Assembly (NCBI GenBank): GCA_956465555.1
Contig: OY101115.1
Coordinates: 3,472,001-3,536,000, forward strand
Direction of reading: 5' to 3'
DNA from: Nitzschia sp. pyKryTriq1
Taxonomy: Eukaryota > Bacillariophyta > Bacillariophyceae > Bacillariales > Bacillariaceae
Length of the DNA stretch: 64,000 bases
A program made the position numbers and the translations under genes. This document shows, one piece after another, positions 10,460 through 20,745 of this stretch; the stretch's first letter is position 1; the number at the start of each line of letters is the position of its first letter. The notes under the pieces were generated by a model. That model saw only the letters and a list, made by a program, of their open reading frames with translations, was not told the DNA's origin and did not search any database.

Positions 10460-12973
10460 TTAAAGCTTGTGGAATTTCTTGTTCGTGGCAGCATGGTCCT
10501 TTAGCAATTGGCAAGGTTCGAATTGAGGTCCATACTTGTCAGCAAAGCCATTCATCATGTCGACATAACTGCTGACACCGACTTGGTCCAAATAACGGAA
10601 AGGTCCACCACGGAAGGGAGCAAATCCAGTTCCAAAGACCAGTCCAATATCTCCAACGACAGGGTTTTCGATGATTTCGTCCTCCAGACACTTGGCAGCT
10701 TCATTGACAAAGCGACTGATTATTCTGTCTTGCATTTCTTGTTCGCTCAAGTTCAAGTCGCGCGTTACAAATGACTTTATGTATGCTTCCATTTCGGGGT
10801 TGATGGTCTTCTTGCCCTTCTTTCCCTTTCCATAAGTGTAGAATCCTTGTCCCGATTTCTTTCCGAGCCAGCCCTTTTCGACCATGTTTGCCATGAGGCT
10901 GACATCACCTCCATCCATTCGGACACCCAGATCCGCAGCCGATAGGAAGTTTGATACGTGTGATACGACATCGATACCGACTTCATCGGCTAGTGTCACT
11001 GGACCAACAGGCATTCCAAAGTCCTTGAGCGATTTGTCCAGTTTCTCGAGGGGAGCTCCATCCCTGACGACGGCTGAAACCTGTAGACACGACAATGGAA
11101 CGAACAAGGATGATGGTGAGGAATCGGAATAACTTGCACTTGTTCGAAATCAGATAAATTATATTCGACTCACCTCCACCAAAAACGGACCCAAACAGCG
11201 GTTGACATAGAATCCGGGGACATCCTTGACCATGATGCAAGTCTTGCCTTGCTTGGATCCAACTTCAAATGCAGTAGCCTTGGTGCTGTTGCTAGTGCCC
11301 TCGTGAGGAATAATCTCCAAGAGAGGCATGGAAGGGACGGGAGAAAAGTAGTGCATGCCGATGATATTCTCTGGTCGCTTGGCACCTTGCGCGATATCGG
11401 CGATTGGAATCGCACTAGTATTAGTGGCAAAAATGCAGTGATCCGGGGTAACAGCCTCAACGTCGGCAACAATCTTCTTCTTCAAGTTCAGGTCCTCAAA
11501 TACAGCTTCAATAACCATATCAGTATTTCCGAAGTGTCTCTTCCAGGCCATGCTGTCGTCGGTGAGTCCAATGACGTTGGAGGTACACATGTTGTGCTTG
11601 AATTGAGTCATTCGCTTTCGCTTGAGCTTTTTGTCCCAGTTGTCCCGCATGTACTTTTCACCACGCTCGATAGCTTCATCGTTACGATCCTTGAGCAATA
11701 CTTGCACTCCTTTCTCGGCAGTGACTTGAGCAATTCCAGCTCCCATGAGTCCAGCCCCCATGACAGCAACCTGTTTTACTGGAAGAGCAGCATCGGCGCC
11801 AAAGTTATGTTTCTTCATTTGTGTCATGCCGTCAAAAATTCCAATAAGAGCCTCAGATTCGGGAGTCGCCGCCAACCTGGCAAATTGCTTGCGTTCGTTT
11901 TCATACTTGGTGGCTGGATTATCCAGACCGTACTGGACGCATTGGATAATACCATAAGGAGCCGGATATTTCCCGTTGGTGTTCTTGGCAACCATCTTGT
12001 CAATTTGGTTCCAAATAACTCGACGTCCGACGGAAGTGTCTTCCAAAAGTCGGTTCATCCAGCTCTTGGGTTTTCGCTTGGGCTTGAGTTTGCCGCTTGC
12101 CAAGTCAATGGCGGATTGAATGGCAACAGCCTCGACGGACTCGGCCGCGACGACCATGTCGACGAGGCCCATCTTCTTTGCCTTGTCGGGTCGGACATCC
12201 TTGCCAGTGAGCATCATATCCATGGCATTTTGAAGTCCAACCAGCTGATGAAGGTTCTGAGTGCCGCCGAAGCCTGGCAAGATGCCCAACTTGACTTCTG
12301 GCAACCCCAGCTTGGTCTTCTCCGAGTCACTGCAGACGCGATAATCACACCACATGGCCCACTCCAGGCCGCCACCGAGTGCCGGCCCATCAATGGCGCA
12401 CACCAGAGGCACACCCTTTTTCTTCATTCCTTGGAAGAAGTTCATGCCGTCTTCAATCAAGCCGATAAGATCTTGTTTGTTTTCGACGGCCTGCACGGCG
12501 AAAATATCGGCGCCTGCAATGAACATATCTTTCTTGGCAGATCCAAAGACAACGGCCTTGACATTTGAATTGTCTGCAATTTCCTCCTTCCAGAGCTTTT
12601 GAGCTTCCTTGGAAAGAGCAAAGCTGATCGAGTTGACCTTCTTGGGGCAATCAAAACGAATCACAGCGACGCCCTCGGGCGTGAGCTCCACATTTTGAAA
12701 GAATTCGTACTTGCGGTCAGGGGAGGGAGCAAAGGCGGGCGTGCTGCTCGCTTCGTTCACGCGCTCTTCGACAGCAGCAGCATCAGCAGCCGTAGACTTC
12801 CATCGGCGAAGATCACCAGAGGGAGATTGCAAAAAGGACGACGACGACGAGGCATTCGCCAACGAAGTGCCTCCAATCATCGACGAGGAAGAAAGATTTA
12901 CTGCGAGGGCTCGACGAGCTTCGCGGGCCACAACGGCCGTTACATCTCTGCGCGCTGCAAGTCTTCCGATCAT
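10460..12973 (-). CDS. HADHA: mitochondrial trifunctional enzyme subunit alpha (enoyl-CoA hydratase / 3-hydroxyacyl-CoA dehydrogenase)
   Basis: Two exons, 12973-11174 and 11080-10460, give 806 residues; the 93-base intron (11173-11081) has GTGAGT and CTACAG ends and joins GPFLVE to VSAVVRDG in phase 0. The enzyme hydrates long-chain enoyl-CoA and oxidises the 3-hydroxyacyl-CoA with NAD in mitochondrial beta-oxidation. The N-terminus (MIGRLAARRDVTAVVAREARR) is an Arg-rich presequence without acidic residues. The crotonase domain shows the oxyanion-hole segments IAGADIFAVQ and GPALGGGLEWAM; the dehydrogenase domain starts with the dinucleotide loop GAGLMGAGIAQV and carries ATNTSAIPI and GMHYFSPVPSMPLLEII with the catalytic His. 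The C-terminal 3HCDH repeat lies mostly in exon 2 and ends near PFRGGPFRYLDQVG. Length is close to the family norm (~760). The beta subunit is not in the window. Confidence 0.95.
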
Positions 12974-13428
12974 GGTGACAGGAACACTTTTAGTAATTAC
13001 TACGTTTGTTACAACTTGTCAAAAGTTGAGAGCAGAAGTTATTTTTGTGTCGATGATGGATATTTCGCTGGGATGATTATTTTTTTATGATTCCGACCGA
13101 TTTGCATTCTCAAACTCAAAACCGGTTGGTCGGTGGGAACGGCGAAAGAGGAAAAACGAAGCATCACGTCGAATGTTCGTCCGGGAGAAGCTGGACCTTG
13201 ACACCTTCTATAAGATATAAACAGATACGTAGATCTTTTATGTACAGCATGACGCTCTGAATTTGAGTCAATCCAGTCGAGAATCCAAAGATCGCGCCCA
13301 CACAAGAAAAGATCTCGATGTCAACCATGTCAACACACCCACATCATTTGCGACGATCGATGGACCTTCCATTGTCACCCTCTCTGAAGCACCCATCTCC
13401 CTGCCTACTCTAGAGTAGAACCCGAAAG
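12974..13428. promoter_or_regulatory. divergent promoter region HADHA / TMEM205-like
   Basis: 455 bases between divergent starts. AT-rich near both genes; one AACCGGTT palindrome near 13122. No supported gene. Both promoters are expected here. Confidence 0.4.
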
Positions 13429-14347
13429 ATGCTATTCACAAAGCTTTTCTTCAGCTTGTGCCTTCTCTCAGTGGTGGTCGGGTTTCATCCTCCATCCAGC
13501 ACTACGCACCTACCGGTACAAGAACAATGTCGGACACGCGGAGGCGCACTGGGTCCAACCGAAGCTATCAAGTTCGCATCCCCTCGAGGAGGAGCTGTCC
13601 CGTTGGCATTGGCGACGATTGATGTACGCGAACCGTCATCATTGTCCCCAGAGAAGGAATGGACTCCGAAACGTATGCACAACACCAACTGGTTCCGATC
13701 GGGTGCCATACTACTGGCCTTGGCGTTGATGGGCGCTAGCCAGTCGTCGCCCATCGCTCGACTACCTACCCAAGCAGGAGCTGTTCTCCATTTGCTAGCC
13801 TTTTCGACTTGGTTCGGTACAATGGTGTATACTACGTTCATCTTTGGGATCACGGCCTTTCGAAATCTACCGCGTCAAACCTTTGGAAAGCTTCAAGCAA
13901 AGCTCTTTCCCAAGTACTTTCTTTTGGGTTCGATCTGTCTTGTTCTACAGGTGAGGAATATGTACTGGTACTTATTGCCCAAATTGACGCTTGACTATAT
14001 TATGGAAATGTACTCACAAATAAATGTTGTATTTGCATTCACAGATCTTGACTTTGCGTAGCCTATCTCTCTCGTTCCTCTCAAACAAGCGTGTGGCTTG
14101 GAGCTTGGGCAGTGCATTGGCGGCCACGCTGTTCAACCAATTTTACATGGAACCATATACCACAAAAATTATGCTGGAGCGCTACGATTTGGAAAATTCT
14201 GAAGGAGGTACGGATACGGATCGATACAAGGAGCTTCGAAAGCAATTTGGAAAGATGCATGGTATGTCGTCGTTGACGAATTTGATTGCTCTTTGTGGCA
14301 CCATTGCCTATGGTTTGGTTCTTTCTTCCTTGCTAGTTGCTGTCTAA
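13429..14347 (+). CDS. TMEM205-like (DUF4149) membrane protein with plastid-type presequence
   Basis: Exons 13429-13950 and 14045-14347 encode 274 residues. The 94-base intron runs from GTGAGG to TTCACAG in phase 0, joining CLVLQ to ILTLRS. The N-terminus is a signal peptide (LFFSLCLLSVVV) followed by GFHPP, a plausible diatom plastid motif. The core matches the TMEM205-like family: HLLAFSTWFGTMVYTTFIFG, FRNLPRQTFGKLQAKLFPKY and a C-terminal helix GTIAYGLVLSSLLVAV, with about four membrane helices. TMEM205-like proteins are poorly understood; human TMEM205 is linked to drug efflux. Plastid location is inferred from the presequence only. Confidence 0.8.
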
Positions 14348-14875
14348 AGTAAGACTATTAGATTGATACGTTGTTCAGGTGAACTATCGTAGTCTATAGT
14401 AGGGCTAACCAGCTGTTGTACAGTAGAAGTATGTATCATACCTGTACCGGTAGGTAAAGTACTGTAGACTACTACTACTAGCGAGCGTACCAGGTAGTGT
14501 ATGCCACTACCGACTGCAGCAGCAGCTACGCGTTTGGTCGTGCCAATCGATTTGGCGCGGAAATGCAGGGTCGCCCATTATTTCTTCGGTGCCATCTCTA
14601 CACATACCGGTATTTGGGGGGAAGAATCAATCCCTGTCAGGGTCGTCGGTCGTCGGCGTCATCGTGTACCACCAGTACCGGTACCGCTACCGATACGTGT
14701 ACCAGGTACTGTACGAGTACCGTAGGGTAATAGCATGATGAGTCAGAAGTGAGAAGCACATACAGATGGGAATTGCACTCTTTTTGGGCTCCGGTACTTG
14801 TACTGTAGCAATGCTGGGAAACTTAAAGTCTCAGTCCGAAGCAATCACAACTCTTATTCACCATCCACCACCACC
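14348..14875. other. intergenic, rich in GTAC / ACCGGT palindromes
   Basis: 528 bases before the MAPEG-like gene. Dense in CTACTACTA, GTACCAG, TACCGGTA (near 14446, 14605, 14676) and ACCGGTACCGCTACCG runs. Small open frames that start on alternative codons here do not look like protein and are left out. Confidence 0.5.
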
Positions 14876-15379
14876 ATGTCGATGAAAAGTAACTACGCAT
14901 CGACGCTCTGTACAGCGTCGGCAATTCTTGCCACCAAGCTTTGCTTTGTGCACTTGGCCACCGTCCGATCCCGTTTCATGGCCGACGAACCTGCCATTCC
15001 CCACGACGGAAATGGTGTCTTGAATCCCTTTCTCAAAAAGATTTTGCTCTGTTTTGGCTCCGATTTTGGTGGTTCCCAGTTTGTCTTTTTGGCAGAACGA
15101 TTGGCCAAGAACTGTGCCGAAAACGAACCCTTCTTTTTGATCTTGGCGTCCCTCTGTGGACTCTCGGGCGCGGTTCCTTCTTCCATTGGCGTCCCTATTG
15201 TGAAAGCGTATACTGCAGCTCGTGTGGTCCACTCGGGAGTTTTCTTGTTGGGTGATAAACTCAACACTTCTTTCCGCTCTTCTAGTTATATTCTTGGAAT
15301 GGCTTGTACCTTGACCTTGGCTGGATTTGGAATTCTTCGTCCCAACGGGAATGCAAAGTGCACTCACTGTTCCAAATAA
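14876..15379 (+). CDS. MAPEG-family-like membrane protein
   Basis: The ATG at 14876 (CCACCATGTC context) gives 167 residues with about four hydrophobic helices. The segment KAYTAARVVHSGVFLLGD resembles the conserved RxxH region of MAPEG proteins (microsomal glutathione transferase 1 and prostaglandin E synthase type), and the helix order fits a ~150-residue MAPEG fold. Members conjugate glutathione to lipophilic or peroxide substrates in membranes. The earlier segment FMADEPAIPHDGNGVLNPFL is a hydrophilic loop. Assignment rests on this short motif and topology, so a diverged four-helix protein of another family cannot be excluded. It ends in a short basic tail with a CTHCSK motif. Confidence 0.6.
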   Translation: MSMKSNYASTLCTASAILATKLCFVHLATVRSRFMADEPAIPHDGNGVLNPFLKKILLCFGSDFGGSQFVFLAERLAKNCAENEPFFLILASLCGLSGAVPSSIGVPIVKAYTAARVVHSGVFLLGDKLNTSFRSSSYILGMACTLTLAGFGILRPNGNAKCTHCSK

Positions 15380-16013
15380 TGAGAAATGGCTGGATCTAAC
15401 ATTATGGGTTGGGAGAGTGAGTCTTTTCGTGCCAGTGGTTTGTGGTTAGTAGTACTGTAGTACTTGGGCGCAGCACTCTAGTAGAGAGGGAAGGCAACGG
15501 GGAAACAAGCAGACCACGAAGCAGAAGCCTTTGTTGCGTACCAGCACGATGTAGTTCGGGTGAAACATCATAATATTAGAGCTATGTAACCTGCTTTTGT
15601 GGTACAGTACGACTACCGACCGGTACAAGATACTTCAGTAGTAGTAGTAGTGGACTACTATCTACCGCGGGGTACTTGTACGACTGTACATGTATTCGTA
15701 CCGGTGGGCAAAGTACCGGTAGGACAAGTATATTATTTGACACGACCGACTGCATAATAGGGCTTTGTAATCAAAATTTGTACAGTAATTTGGGTGTTGG
15801 GTCCCGTTTGCGGCCTTCCACTCTAAGAAAAAGTATGAAGCCGTCTGGCTAAATAAATCGAGTCGAACTCTTTTGGAGGCACCCGCCACAAAACAACGAG
15901 CGAGAACATCGATCTTATGTATTACGTTATTACGTACTTTCAAGTTAGGTTTCGTTCATCGCTACCGAGGAGGTTCGAGCCTCTTTGACAATCATTCATT
16001 CCAAGACCATTAG
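15380..16013. other. intergenic, palindrome-rich
   Basis: 634 bases with no supported gene. Contains (TAG)n-like AGTAGTAGTAGTGGACTAC at about 15643, GACCGGTAC near 15619 and TACCGGT twice near 15698-15721. A GAGGTTCGAGCCTC hairpin near 15970 recalls a tRNA T-arm but no tRNA surrounds it. Confidence 0.5.
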
Positions 16014-16892
16014 ATGAGGGCGAGAATAACAGTGCCATTCTGGTTTTTTATTTGGAGCTCCATAATCCAAAGCCACCTAGCAATGGCATCGGAGGAATCG
16101 TCACCACAACCACCACCGGCCGGGGCACTGCCTGCGTCAGGTGGTGTTTGTACCATGGACCAGCACTGTATTAATGGTGGAAAGTGCGAAGCGGCCAACG
16201 ATGTTATCGATCACCGGCACTGCGTTTGTAAGGATGGATTTTCTGGTTCTCGCTGCTCTCGATACTGTCCACTCGAGTGTCAAAACAGTGGATACTGCAC
16301 CATCAAACCAAAAGGCGGCGCCTTGGGAGATCGCGAGCAAACCCCGACGTACCACATCTCGGATTACATGTGCAAATGTCCGGCTAAATTTTCTGGAGAC
16401 CTTTGTGAAATACCCTATACCAATTGTGGAGACCAAACCCGCTGTTATCATGGTGGAGAGTGTTTAGGTACTTTGACCACCACCACGACGACGAATGAGC
16501 AGGATGATCTCTCCGTTGTGAAAGAACCGTGTCGGTGTCTTCCTGGATACACGGGAGTCTCGTGTGAAATTGTTATACCGGACTACGAGGAGGAAGTTGG
16601 GAAGTTTCAAGTTACCACCCCTGCTGGAAAATGGAATCTATCATCTGTGATTCTTTTCGTTAGCTTTTTGATAATACCGTTGGGGTACTTCTTTTGGCGG
16701 CGAAGGCGTAGGAACACAATGAATTTCAACGAGTACCCAGCCGGTGACGATCAACAAGAGGAATCATCCAATTTTAGAGACGACACGGAACGGTACAACT
16801 ATGATGATTGTTCTCAACAGCGGTCCGTACGCAAATGGACTCCTCGAGAGGATGGCAGCAGTCACAAAGTATTCGAGCTCCATCTGATATAA
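16014..16892 (+). CDS. EGF-repeat type I membrane protein
   Basis: 292 residues. A signal peptide (about 1-24) is followed by three EGF-like modules: CxxxxxCINGGKCxxxN...CVCKDGFSGSRC, CPLECQNSGYC...CKCPAKFSGDLC, and CGDQTRCYHGGEC...CRCLPGYTGVSC. The C-x-C and G-[YF]-x-G-x-x-C spacings are classic. A single transmembrane helix (VILFVSFLIIPLGYFFW, near residue 230) is followed by a stop-transfer RRRRRN and an acidic cytoplasmic tail of about 55 residues. This topology suits a cell-surface or endomembrane receptor or adhesion protein. No kinase or other signalling domain is fused. Substrate and partner are unknown. It is convergent with TGS1, with 138 bases between the stops. Confidence 0.85.
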   Translation: MRARITVPFWFFIWSSIIQSHLAMASEESSPQPPPAGALPASGGVCTMDQHCINGGKCEAANDVIDHRHCVCKDGFSGSRCSRYCPLECQNSGYCTIKPKGGALGDREQTPTYHISDYMCKCPAKFSGDLCEIPYTNCGDQTRCYHGGECLGTLTTTTTTNEQDDLSVVKEPCRCLPGYTGVSCEIVIPDYEEEVGKFQVTTPAGKWNLSSVILFVSFLIIPLGYFFWRRRRRNTMNFNEYPAGDDQQEESSNFRDDTERYNYDDCSQQRSVRKWTPREDGSSHKVFELHLI

Positions 16893-17030
16893 GGACGTAG
16901 CTACAAATAGTACGGTTACAAATAGTACGGTACACGTACGTGTACACTACATGTACGCACGGGCCCAGCTGACATTGATATAGGATAGTATAATTTAGAA
17001 TGATTAAAATCAAAATCAAAATCCATCCTT

Positions 17031-18797
17031 CTAAGTTGTCCAAGCCCCTCCTTCATCACTGGATGTAGTAGTTCCTGTGGACGAAGTCGGTAGTGCCTCG
17101 TGAAGAGAATTAATCATGTCGCTGTAATCAGCTCCCATGTAGGCAGTGACCGTCTTGAGACGGCCATTCAAATAATGTTCTTCCAGTTTGATATTACCAC
17201 GATACCCAGCTCCCAAGGCACATTTACCAAGAGTGGTCTTGTTGGTGTTTCGTGGCAAATCATAAACGACAACGCGGGCACTCACTGCTGCCGCAGCAAT
17301 CCGCAACATTTCCATGCCATCCACAAACTCACCGCCCTCGGCTTGTTTGTTAAAATTAGCCTTACGAGCCTGTTGTGAGAGTTTGGATTTGGCTTTCGGT
17401 TTGGAGGGAGCAGCAAAGCTGTCAAAAAAGTCGTCACAACCATCCCCATCGGCTTCGTATTCATCTTCCTCCACAGCAGGGGCGGGCATAGGTGGTCCCA
17501 CTTGAATTTTCATATTCTTTTGCAAGTCATAACCATTCTTGCCCAATACTTCATAATCGACACCACCCCATGGTGGATCCATAAAGACGGCATCGATGCG
17601 CCGGGGTAACAAGTCCAGGCCTCCGACGTGATAACCGGCGTGTACCACTGGCATGACTGGTGGTGGCATATACGGTGGAAGCTTTGCCGCGGGTTGATCG
17701 AGAATAAATTGTCCATCCTTGTAGCAATGTTGCAGAATGAAAATGGAATTGCATTCCACAAAAATGAGTTTGTCTTTGGGAATATCATAGAGCGATGCAT
17801 TGTGCGCCGCCATGAGTAACTTGCTTCGATCCGTATCGACGCACACAACTTTGGAAATGGTATGCGAGGGAATCTTTCCAAATGCGATGGAATTACCGCC
17901 ACATCCACAAAAAGCATCTAAAATGACAATCCCTTCCTCGGACTCGTGAGGAATGACATGTGTCGTTGCCAGTTCCGCAACCCGGGTGGCTACATGATCG
18001 GCAATACACTCCGGGGTCACTGAATACCATCCCTGGGCATCTAGTTGAATGCCTCTATCGAACCTTGAAAATAGGCGACGGCGTTGCGCCCAGTACTTGT
18101 CGTGGACCACTTCTGGATCATGAGGATTCGGAATACTCGTGTCAATCACATCACAGTGTGTTTGTCCCTCTGCCATGACGGGTATGTCGACTTTCTCAAA
18201 GTGATGTGGCACACGAGCGACCGCAACAGAACAAGACGCCGGATCTGCGGATGCCGGCGGAATCGATTCTTCGTCAGGCAGATCGGGAGCAAAATGAAAC
18301 GGTCGCACCGACACATCAGGAGGGTGATGATGGTAATGATGTGTCTGAGTATCATCGGGCTGAAAGTGCGCCGCAGAGTCCCAGAGATCGCTGCGATTGC
18401 AGATGACCGTCATGTCGGGCGGAGGCCCAAGATGATGGTGATGATGCTGGTGATGGCGATGGTGTTTGTGGTGATTCTTTCGGTGATGTGGGTGTGGCTG
18501 TGGCTGTGGGGGGTGGTTTTGAGTACACGTACTGCTATTGATATTGTTGTTGTTGCGTCTCACTGGGGAGCGAGATTTTTTCTTCGGTTGTAACCATTGA
18601 CCGTCTCCTTCTTTCTGAGGATAACTGTTCGAATTCGAAGGCCCTCCACTGGGATTATTGTCTCGGGTGGGAGACTGAGACTTGTTCCCGTTGGAATTTC
18701 GGTTGCGGTTCCTACTGCGCCGTTTCTTGCCCGGAGTGTTGGAGTTCGCGGCGGCGCTGCCTGCAGCCAAGGGAACTGTTGTCGTCTGGTCTTCCAT
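17031..18797 (-). CDS. TGS1: trimethylguanosine synthase (snRNA cap hypermethylase)
   Basis: 588 residues. TGS1 turns the m7G cap of snRNAs and snoRNAs into 2,2,7-trimethylguanosine using S-adenosylmethionine, in nucleus or Cajal bodies. The conserved entry segment KYWAQRRRLFSRFDRGIQLD lies near residues 234-253, motif I DAFCGCGGN at 294-302, the acidic motif VCVDTD near 318 and the catalytic DPPWGGVDY at 407-415, with the Trp that stacks on the cap guanine. The N-terminal ~200 residues are low complexity: basic RRSRNRNRNSN, then a His-rich tract (102-122). An acidic insertion of about 45 residues sits after the DPPWGG loop (EEDEYEADGDGCDDFFDSF). No intron. The start ATG at 18797 is the first in frame. 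Confidence 0.93.
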   Translation of the reverse strand: MEDQTTTVPLAAGSAAANSNTPGKKRRSRNRNRNSNGNKSQSPTRDNNPSGGPSNSNSYPQKEGDGQWLQPKKKSRSPVRRNNNNINSSTCTQNHPPQPQPHPHHRKNHHKHHRHHQHHHHHLGPPPDMTVICNRSDLWDSAAHFQPDDTQTHHYHHHPPDVSVRPFHFAPDLPDEESIPPASADPASCSVAVARVPHHFEKVDIPVMAEGQTHCDVIDTSIPNPHDPEVVHDKYWAQRRRLFSRFDRGIQLDAQGWYSVTPECIADHVATRVAELATTHVIPHESEEGIVILDAFCGCGGNSIAFGKIPSHTISKVVCVDTDRSKLLMAAHNASLYDIPKDKLIFVECNSIFILQHCYKDGQFILDQPAAKLPPYMPPPVMPVVHAGYHVGGLDLLPRRIDAVFMDPPWGGVDYEVLGKNGYDLQKNMKIQVGPPMPAPAVEEDEYEADGDGCDDFFDSFAAPSKPKAKSKLSQQARKANFNKQAEGGEFVDGMEMLRIAAAAVSARVVVYDLPRNTNKTTLGKCALGAGYRGNIKLEEHYLNGRLKTVTAYMGADYSDMINSLHEALPTSSTGTTTSSDEGGAWTT

Positions 18798-19535
18798 CGT
18801 TGGAAACGTGTACTTTGTTATCTAGTGATAAACGACCAAGTGACAGCTCAGTCAGCAACAAAGTCTCTCACACCTCACACCTCACACAACTCCAACAACA
18901 ACCAACAACCACAAAAAGAGGATGAAAGCCTGAACCCTGGGAAACTATGACCCGACTTGGTTTGGTGCACAAGGCAACAGCCAACGCGGAGGCGATGCGA
19001 AAAGAGAGAAGACACGCGTGCGTGTGTTGACGAGGGACTTCGATCGGAGGAGTCAAGCTTCGAGGCACCCGCCCAACCAAGGATAACAGGAGATGAACTA
19101 CGCGCCGGCCAGGGAGCTAAATAAATATCCTACCAGATTTTGTGTAGAAAATTTGTCCTCAACGGATGGCTGAAATCGATCTCCCGTCTCACCTTGACCA
19201 ATCTGACTTGTTTTTTGTCCACCAAGCTCTGCGCGCGGGGTCCGAGCGAAACGACGACTACTCGTCTCTTTCTCATCGGATCGGAGATCATGCACGTCAC
19301 CGCGCGGCAAAAATGATGGACAAAAAGCAAATCGCGCCAGCCAGCCTGAGACGGGAGAGCTTCATACGCTTATCCAAGTTTTTGCCTTTACCACGCGCAA
19401 CCGCGCATTTTCACGCTAATCCAAGTTCAAAAATCGCTCTTCCAAGTTATTCTGTCCGTCTGTCACCCAAACGGAACGCACAGAACGCCAAAAATGACCC
19501 TCCTTAATTGATTTTTATCAACAACACTCGCCAAC
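18798..19535. promoter_or_regulatory. TGS1 upstream region
   Basis: About 740 bases upstream of TGS1. It has repeated CACACCTCACACCTCACACAAC and CAACAACAACC tracts just upstream of the start, and moderate GC further out. Several short frames are open on the plus strand (for example 19166-19507) but none shows domain or composition support. Confidence 0.3.
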
Positions 19536-19865
19536 ATGGTGTCACTAGCGTCATCGTCCTTGTCGTCTCCCTCCGTCTCTTCAACGAAGAGGTCAGGCTG
19601 GAGAGACACTTCCTCCTCGAGGTTGAGTGGCACCTCCTCCTCGAGGTTGAGTGCAAGAGACAGCTCCAGCTCCAGCTCCGGCTCCAGCTCCAGCTCTAGC
19701 TCCAGCTCCAGCTCTGGGTCAAGGTCAAGTTCTGGGTCTAGTTCTGGGTCTAGTTCTAGTTCGAAAAAGAAGTCTGGCTCTCCTTCACAGAGCTCGTCAA
19801 AGAAGTCTAGACGCAATCCCCCTCAACATTGCATCGACTATGGCGAAGGATACTGTGAAGGATGA
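19536..19865 (+). CDS. possible Ser-rich low-complexity protein
   Basis: An ATG in good context (CAACATGG) opens 109 residues made mostly of Ser, with SSSSSGSRSSSGSS tracts, then SKKSRRNPPQHCIDYGEGYCEG. The sequence is a hexamer-like AGCTCC / CTGGGT repeat. The opposite strand is also open (19816-19463) and would encode a Glu-Leu alternating peptide, as expected when a period-six repeat is translated. Coding is therefore uncertain on either strand. The non-repetitive C-terminal tail slightly favours the plus strand. Confidence 0.25.
   Translation: MVSLASSSLSSPSVSSTKRSGWRDTSSSRLSGTSSSRLSARDSSSSSSGSSSSSSSSSSSGSRSSSGSSSGSSSSSKKKSGSPSQSSSKKSRRNPPQHCIDYGEGYCEG
19655..19765. repeat. AGCTCC-type hexamer repeat
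   Basis: About 110 bases of imperfect tandem CAGCTC/CAGCTCCAGCTC, drifting to TCTGGGTCAAGTTCTGGGTCTAG. It lies within the possible Ser-rich frame. Confidence 0.7.
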
Positions 19866-20745
19866 CAGATGACCTAGTACTTTATTACATGTCTTAACTA
19901 CCTAGTTGGTATTTTTGTCCAGGCATTTACTAAATAAGTCACGCCCAAAAACGTCACTTTCGTCGGAGTCGACCGAAAACCCGCATGAATGCTTGTACCG
20001 CTTCATTATGTCCTTGGCGCGGATTTTCTTGTTTGGTCTAGCGGAAATGTTGGGAGAGGCCCCGTACTGTTTGTAATAACTGTGGGGGCAAACCGTCTGT
20101 TCCCAGAACGTGTAACAGGTACAAGATTGGAGACTGAAAAATTTGGCGACATTAATGGTGTTCTACATTACTGAAGGATTGGATTGTCCACAACAGGCAC
20201 CGTTGGATTCTTGTGCTTGCTCTTTTGATGTAGAATGCGGACGTTATCTTGTGATACTCCACGAAGGATCTGGTTGTAAACCCCAGACGAGTGGGAGCCA
20301 ATCCGAAGTAGTAGTATGGGTTTACTGAACATTGCCAGCAGCCATGCATGGTAGTTGGTCCAAGAGGTAATATGGCAAGCTATGGAGGGCTTGACATATT
20401 ACCTCTTGTTGGTTGGTCCATCAGCAAGTGTCACAGCCTGGTCCCCTTTTAGAAATCCCCTAAAAGTACCCTAAAATGGGTCTGTAGGTCAGCCGATGGC
20501 AACAGAGCATGTACAGTATGATACCGGTACACTGGTGCCTACCGGGTACTGTACACCTTGCTGCGCTTGGGTCGACGGATGTGCAGCTCACAGCGACCGT
20601 CCATCATCTGCAGAAAAATCTCTCATTTCCCCCTCTTGCTATCCGTTCGTACAGTACTAACTACTGCTAGCTAGTAGTTCTCGCTACCGGTACAACTCCC
20701 ACTGTATCTGTCACAAAGAATAAAGCAGCACACATACCATACAAT
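19866..20745. other. intergenic with hairpin elements
   Basis: 880 bases without a supported gene. It holds a 19-base hairpin (20362-20407, listed separately), a smaller CTTTTAG/CTAAAAG inverted repeat (20446-20466), TACCGGTA near 20522 and 20687, and GTAC-rich sequence before the next ATG. Confidence 0.5.
20362..20407. repeat. 19-base inverted repeat (hairpin)
   Basis: Left arm 20362-20380 and right arm 20389-20407 are complementary over 19 bases with a single mismatch (AAGAGGTAATATG is perfect), leaving an 8-base loop. The direct repeat TTGGTCC flanks it at about 20355 and 20413. It may be a small folded RNA, a MITE relic or a protein-binding palindrome. Confidence 0.75.

Noticed and set aside
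11249-12568. 439-codon frame antisense to HADHA
   Set aside because: Shadow of a strongly conserved enzyme on the opposite strand; no family match.
15960-15985. GAGGTTCGAGCCTC hairpin resembling a tRNA T-arm
   Set aside because: No cloverleaf around it.
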